From contig JASEHB010000026.1 in the NCBI GenBank assembly GCA_030018745.1, forward strand, positions 2,308 to 12,321: a stretch of 10,014 nt of DNA. Reading direction: 5' to 3'. Of this stretch, positions 6,863-10,014 are shown piece by piece (positions within the stretch are counted from its first letter, which is position 1; every line of letters begins with the position of its first letter). Position numbers and translations under genes: made by a program. Under the pieces are notes generated by a model. The model was not told the DNA's origin and did no database searches. It worked only from the letters and a program-made list of their open reading frames with translations. The DNA comes from Desulfatibacillaceae bacterium (GTDB taxonomy: Bacteria; Desulfobacterota; Desulfobacteria; Desulfobacterales; Desulfatibacillaceae).

Positions 6863-9800
6863 TTAGCGGATAAGCACCTGGAAGATGACGCATCCGGATT
6901 GGCCGGGGGCCACCGTGCCGCCGCTTGTGGCGTTTGCGCCTGCTCCCACCCTGAAGCGCACCAGGTTATTGCCCGCATCGTACTCTGCCGTGTCATCGCC
7001 GGAGCCATCCGTGAGGCTGGTGTCGCCGCCGTCAATGGATCCGTCACAGTTGTTATCCAGGTACAGGCTGCCGGCCACATAGTCGGTGTGGTTGGGAATG
7101 GGGTCTATGATGACGCAGTTAAGCGCATTCTTGTCGCCGATGTTCTTGTACTCCAGCCTGTAGGTGATTGTGTCACCAGGGCCGGGGGTAATGCCGTCAG
7201 CATTCGTGTCAATGTGGAGGCGGCTCTTGGTAACCTGCAAAAAGCCGTCAATGACCGTGGTGGTCTCGCTGGTGGAGGCCGTGCACTGGTCGGCAAGGGT
7301 GTTGATGAAATCTCCGTCAGAATCTGCAATGGCCTGGACTGTGGCGGATTCCACCGTGCCGACAGTTGTGCCTGCAGGCGCAAAGACCTTCACCTTGAAG
7401 CTTGCAGAGGCCCCTGGCGTCAGAGATGCGTAGATTGTTCCCAAAGCTGCGGGGTCGCCGTCAGCAAGGGCAACATCGTCACCCGTGCCTGCAATGCCGT
7501 CTGGTCCAACTGTCAGCCAGTTGGCGCCTTCTGCCACAAACAGGTAGGTGAGCTGCAAACCAGCCGTGTTCATGTCTATTTTGACAAACTTGGTGGAGTT
7601 GCCGGTGTTGGTAACCGTATGGACATAGGTTGTGGTGCCGCCAGCGGGAATCTGGTCAGAAGCTGGCGGAGCTATGCTTATGGCGCAGATTTCGTTGATT
7701 GACAGATACACATCCATGTTGTCCGATGAGCCGCTTGCGCCGGAGGCAATGCTTACAACAATGTTGTGCTCGCCTGCCGGAGCGTTGGCTGCCGTGCGGA
7801 TTTCCATGATAACGCAGTAGGATTCCGAAACCAGAACGCCCGGAGCCGTGTTTGCGCCGGTGTGGTCGCCTGCCAGGGTGATGGTGCGGGTGACCGGGTC
7901 AACTGCGGAAATGGTGGTCGTGGCTGCAAGGTTGAGCCGCACCGTGTCGCCTGCTGTGAAGGCGGCAACGCTGTAAACCACAATGTCCGTGTTGGCGCCG
8001 TTAAGAACGCCGCCTGTTTCAACAACAGTTCCGCCCAAAAGCGGGGTGTTGTTGATGAAAGCGTCTGCGCCGTCAACAGTCCCGTTGCAGTTGTTGTCCT
8101 GGTAGAAGATCACCTGGGTTCCGGCAGGTATGCCTGCAGCAGCCAGGGCATAGGCATCGGCAGAGCCGCCCACATTGACCACCTGCAGGCGGTTGAAAAC
8201 GCTCGCGCCGGGGTTGGCGGGGGCAGTGTGGATGGGCAGCACATCGTCGCTGTCCGCGTTGCCTACACCAGGGTCCGTGTTTCCGTCTGAAGGATCATTG
8301 ACGCCGTCACCTGCAACAGCATAACGGGCAATGTCCACAGCCGCTGTAACAACCGCGCTTATGTTATCGCGGGAAAGGTCTGTCTCTGTGGGGTCGTTGC
8401 CGCTGGTGGCCCGCACATCAAAGAAATATGCTGCATTGGCCGTGTTGGCGGGTACAAACACCTTCACCGTGAAGTCCCTGCGGGTCTGGCCGGACACGGT
8501 TCCAAGGTCAACCTTGCCGTCCCCGTCATTGTCAATGAGCTTGGCGGACCCGTTGGAGTTCCAGAACTCCACTATCCAGCCTGCTGGCACATTGATGGCA
8601 TCCAGGTTGATGACATCTGCAACAGTGGCCCGGTTGGCGGCCGAATGGGTGAAAACCACCCAGGAGCCTGCCGGAACGCTGGCCTTGGTGTTGTCGTCCT
8701 GGTAGTTGTTGCCCGCATCCTCTTCAACATTGGTGTAGGGGTCAACAACCCGGTTGCTCACCGCAACATCGGCTGCGACCGCTGTCGGGATGGCGGTTTG
8801 AACCGTGTTGGTGGTAACTTCCGTATCAACCCCGCCCATGGTGCGGTAGTAAACCGTGGCGCTGTTCACCACAAGCCCGCTTGCAATCAGGAAGGGGGTG
8901 TCAACAGTAACCGCGTAGGAGAGGCTTCCCTGCTGATCAATGTCCAAAACAGGCTCGGAGACTGCATCAGCGGTATAGGCCGCGCCGTTCCAGTCGTTGT
9001 CCGGCAAAAAGTAGCCCACATGGCTTATGGTGCCGACCACATTGGCTTCGTCCCGCCACCAGTCTGTGCCGTTATCCGAATAAACCACAAAGCCAAAGGG
9101 ATTTGAGCCGGGCGCGCCGGAGGCTGAAGCAGCCGTATAGCTTGTGCCTGGGGGAAGCTGGTCGTAAACCAGAATGCCGTCCACGGCAGCGTTCAGGGCG
9201 CCATCATCGTCCACATCCACGCTGTAGGCGTCAATGCGCGAATAGGCCTGCTTTGTGCCAACATTCTTGAAACGGATGGTGTAGTTTAAGGTGCCGCCGG
9301 GCACGGAGGTGTCCTTGTCAACATCCTTGGTGGCCATGATAACTGCATCGTTGACCACATTTACTGTTATGTTGCCCGTGGTGTCGGAGCAGCCTGCCGG
9401 AGCAGTGCCGGTGACCGTGACTGTTCCTGTGTCAGAGGTGGGCGGAGTGGCTGTTGGGGGCACAACAAGGGCAAGAAGAAGCTCTTTGGTTTCGCCCATG
9501 TTCAGCTCAACACCGGCTCCCACAAGGGGCTCGCCGGGGTCCACAAGTCCGTTGCCGTTTTCATCAACATACACATTGCCGGCATAGGTAAAACCGCCAA
9601 GCCCCACGGTGAAGATGTTAATGCTGTTACCCGTGTTGGTGACCGTGACCGGCACATAAACGGTCTGGCCGGGAATTGCCTGGTAGCTCATGGCCCCGGA
9701 AGGCGTGACATCCACGCCGCATATTGCCAGGACCACAGACTGCACAATGTTTGAGGTTGTGGTGTATTCGTTGTTGTCATCGTCCCGGTAAGTGGCGGTT

Positions 9801-9922
9801 GCCGCGTTGCCGATGACAGTGCCTGCCGGTGTGGCCGCATAGGCCGGGGCAAGCCCGGTCACGGCGAACACAATCAGCGCAAGCGATGCCAGAAGCGCCA
9901 ATAGGTTTTTGTTACAACTCAT
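6863..9922 (-). CDS. Secreted DUF11-type repeat surface protein, 1019 aa
   Basis: A complete gene running from ATG (9922) to TAA (6863-6865). Residues 1-29 are a clear signal peptide (positive start, hydrophobic core, AYA|ATPAG cleavage). The mature part is all beta-sandwich-like repeats: N-terminal module 30-190 containing TVTNTGNS and a DENGNGLVDPGE loop (120-131); DUF11 about 192-380 (KDVDKDTSVPGGTLNYTI type); module 384-528 with a DNDGDGKVD loop (464-472); module 529-740 with a DNNCNGTVD loop; module 744-890, again with TVTNTGNS; final DUF11 892-1019. The chain ends right after the last domain consensus (GCVIFQVLIR). There is no LPXTG, no transmembrane segment, no C-terminal barrel and no evident sorting tag. 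It is rich in Ala, Gly, Thr, Val, Asp and Asn, typical of surface proteins. I infer a secreted structural or adhesive component partnered with the giant downstream protein. A major-layer or filament subunit is possible but unproven. Confidence 0.93.
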   Translation of the reverse strand: MSCNKNLLALLASLALIVFAVTGLAPAYAATPAGTVIGNAATATYRDDDNNEYTTTSNIVQSVVLAICGVDVTPSGAMSYQAIPGQTVYVPVTVTNTGNSINIFTVGLGGFTYAGNVYVDENGNGLVDPGEPLVGAGVELNMGETKELLLALVVPPTATPPTSDTGTVTVTGTAPAGCSDTTGNITVNVVNDAVIMATKDVDKDTSVPGGTLNYTIRFKNVGTKQAYSRIDAYSVDVDDDGALNAAVDGILVYDQLPPGTSYTAASASGAPGSNPFGFVVYSDNGTDWWRDEANVVGTISHVGYFLPDNDWNGAAYTADAVSEPVLDIDQQGSLSYAVTVDTPFLIASGLVVNSATVYYRTMGGVDTEVTTNTVQTAIPTAVAADVAVSNRVVDPYTNVEEDAGNNYQDDNTKASVPAGSWVVFTHSAANRATVADVINLDAINVPAGWIVEFWNSNGSAKLIDNDGDGKVDLGTVSGQTRRDFTVKVFVPANTANAAYFFDVRATSGNDPTETDLSRDNISAVVTAAVDIARYAVAGDGVNDPSDGNTDPGVGNADSDDVLPIHTAPANPGASVFNRLQVVNVGGSADAYALAAAGIPAGTQVIFYQDNNCNGTVDGADAFINNTPLLGGTVVETGGVLNGANTDIVVYSVAAFTAGDTVRLNLAATTTISAVDPVTRTITLAGDHTGANTAPGVLVSESYCVIMEIRTAANAPAGEHNIVVSIASGASGSSDNMDVYLSINEICAISIAPPASDQIPAGGTTTYVHTVTNTGNSTKFVKIDMNTAGLQLTYLFVAEGANWLTVGPDGIAGTGDDVALADGDPAALGTIYASLTPGASASFKVKVFAPAGTTVGTVESATVQAIADSDGDFINTLADQCTASTSETTTVIDGFLQVTKSRLHIDTNADGITPGPGDTITYRLEYKNIGDKNALNCVIIDPIPNHTDYVAGSLYLDNNCDGSIDGGDTSLTDGSGDDTAEYDAGNNLVRFRVGAGANATSGGTVAPGQSGCVIFQVLIR
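9530..9565 (-). other. Calcium-loop-like motif in the 1019-aa protein
   Basis: Residues 120-131 read DENGNGLVDPGE with all acidic/Asn ligands in place. Further loops of the same kind sit at 464-472 (nt 8509-8533, DNDGDGKVD), 609-617 (nt 8074-8098, DNNCNGTVD) and 956-964 (nt 7031-7057, DNNCDGSID). Four loops in one secreted protein suggest calcium-dependent folding. Confidence 0.65.
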
Positions 9923-9930
9923 CTTGCTTT

Positions 9931-9935
9931 CTCCT
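9931..9935 (-). promoter_or_regulatory. Strong Shine-Dalgarno for the 1019-aa gene
   Basis: AGGAG, within AAAGGAGAAAG on the minus strand, lies eight bases before the ATG at 9922. The good match and spacing, together with the signal peptide, fix this start. Confidence 0.85.
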
Positions 9936-9949
9936 TTGTTGGGGTTTTG

Positions 9950-9994
9950 TGGTTGAATATAAAAGGCCTTCCAGCCGCTGTTTCTGGAATTGCC
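9950..9994 (-). promoter_or_regulatory. Possible promoter region with small inverted repeat
   Basis: Reading the minus strand, a TATATT box (about 9957-9962) could serve as a -10 element. The matching -35 position is only a poor fit (GAAACA). TTCCAG (9969-9974) and CTGGAA (9984-9989) form a 6-bp inverted repeat overlapping that spacer and -35, which could be an operator site. No sigma-54 pattern is evident. Confidence 0.35.
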
Positions 9995-10014
9995 GGATAA
10001 GGGAAGGGGCGCGG

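Noticed and set aside
6761..7702. 313-codon plus-strand frame crossing the intergenic hairpins
   Set aside because: It starts inside the 12-bp hairpin, crosses the terminator and runs opposite the C-terminal DUF11 domain. Its composition looks like an antisense artefact.
9923..10014. Sigma-54 promoter before the 1019-aa gene
   Set aside because: CTGGAAGGCCTTTT superficially recalls TGG...TTGC, but the GC element spacing and sequence do not match.

Overview
The window holds two very large minus-strand genes for exported, repeat-rich cell-surface proteins, plus short control regions. I see no RNA genes, mobile elements or CRISPR arrays. The base composition is moderately GC-rich. The left-hand gene has OmpA-like and SPOR peptidoglycan-binding domains and ends in an outer-membrane barrel-like region, so the host should be a Gram-negative (two-membrane) bacterium. 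Proteins built this way, with DUF11-type repeats plus OmpA and a barrel, are to my recollection common in environmental diderms such as Desulfobacterota. That placement is only a weak guess.

Layout in the direction of transcription (right to left). 9923-10014 is the upstream region of the first gene, with a strong Shine-Dalgarno, an AT-rich -10-like box and a small inverted repeat. 9922-6863 encodes a complete 1019-residue secreted protein made of DUF11 and related beta-sandwich modules with calcium-loop-like motifs. It has no visible membrane or wall anchor. 6862-6735 is a 128-base intergenic region with two hairpins and an A9 tract. 6734 to the left edge is a second gene, open for at least 2244 codons and cut off by the window. 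I checked the whole frame triplet by triplet and found no stop. Its order is signal peptide, DUF11-like modules, a carboxypeptidase-regulatory-like domain, DUF11, SdrD-B-like domain, OmpA-like domain with a SPOR domain inserted inside it, invasin-like Ig region, then a beta-barrel-like region.

The two proteins share an N-terminal module and at least one internal module, so they are probably related by module duplication and may work together. My inference is that the smaller protein is an abundant secreted or surface component, and the giant one is an outer-membrane, peptidoglycan-tethered partner made in smaller amounts. The hairpins between the genes and the weaker ribosome site of the second gene fit that difference. 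The most unusual single feature is the SPOR domain nested within the OmpA-like fold. All long plus-strand reading frames look like shadows of these two genes.
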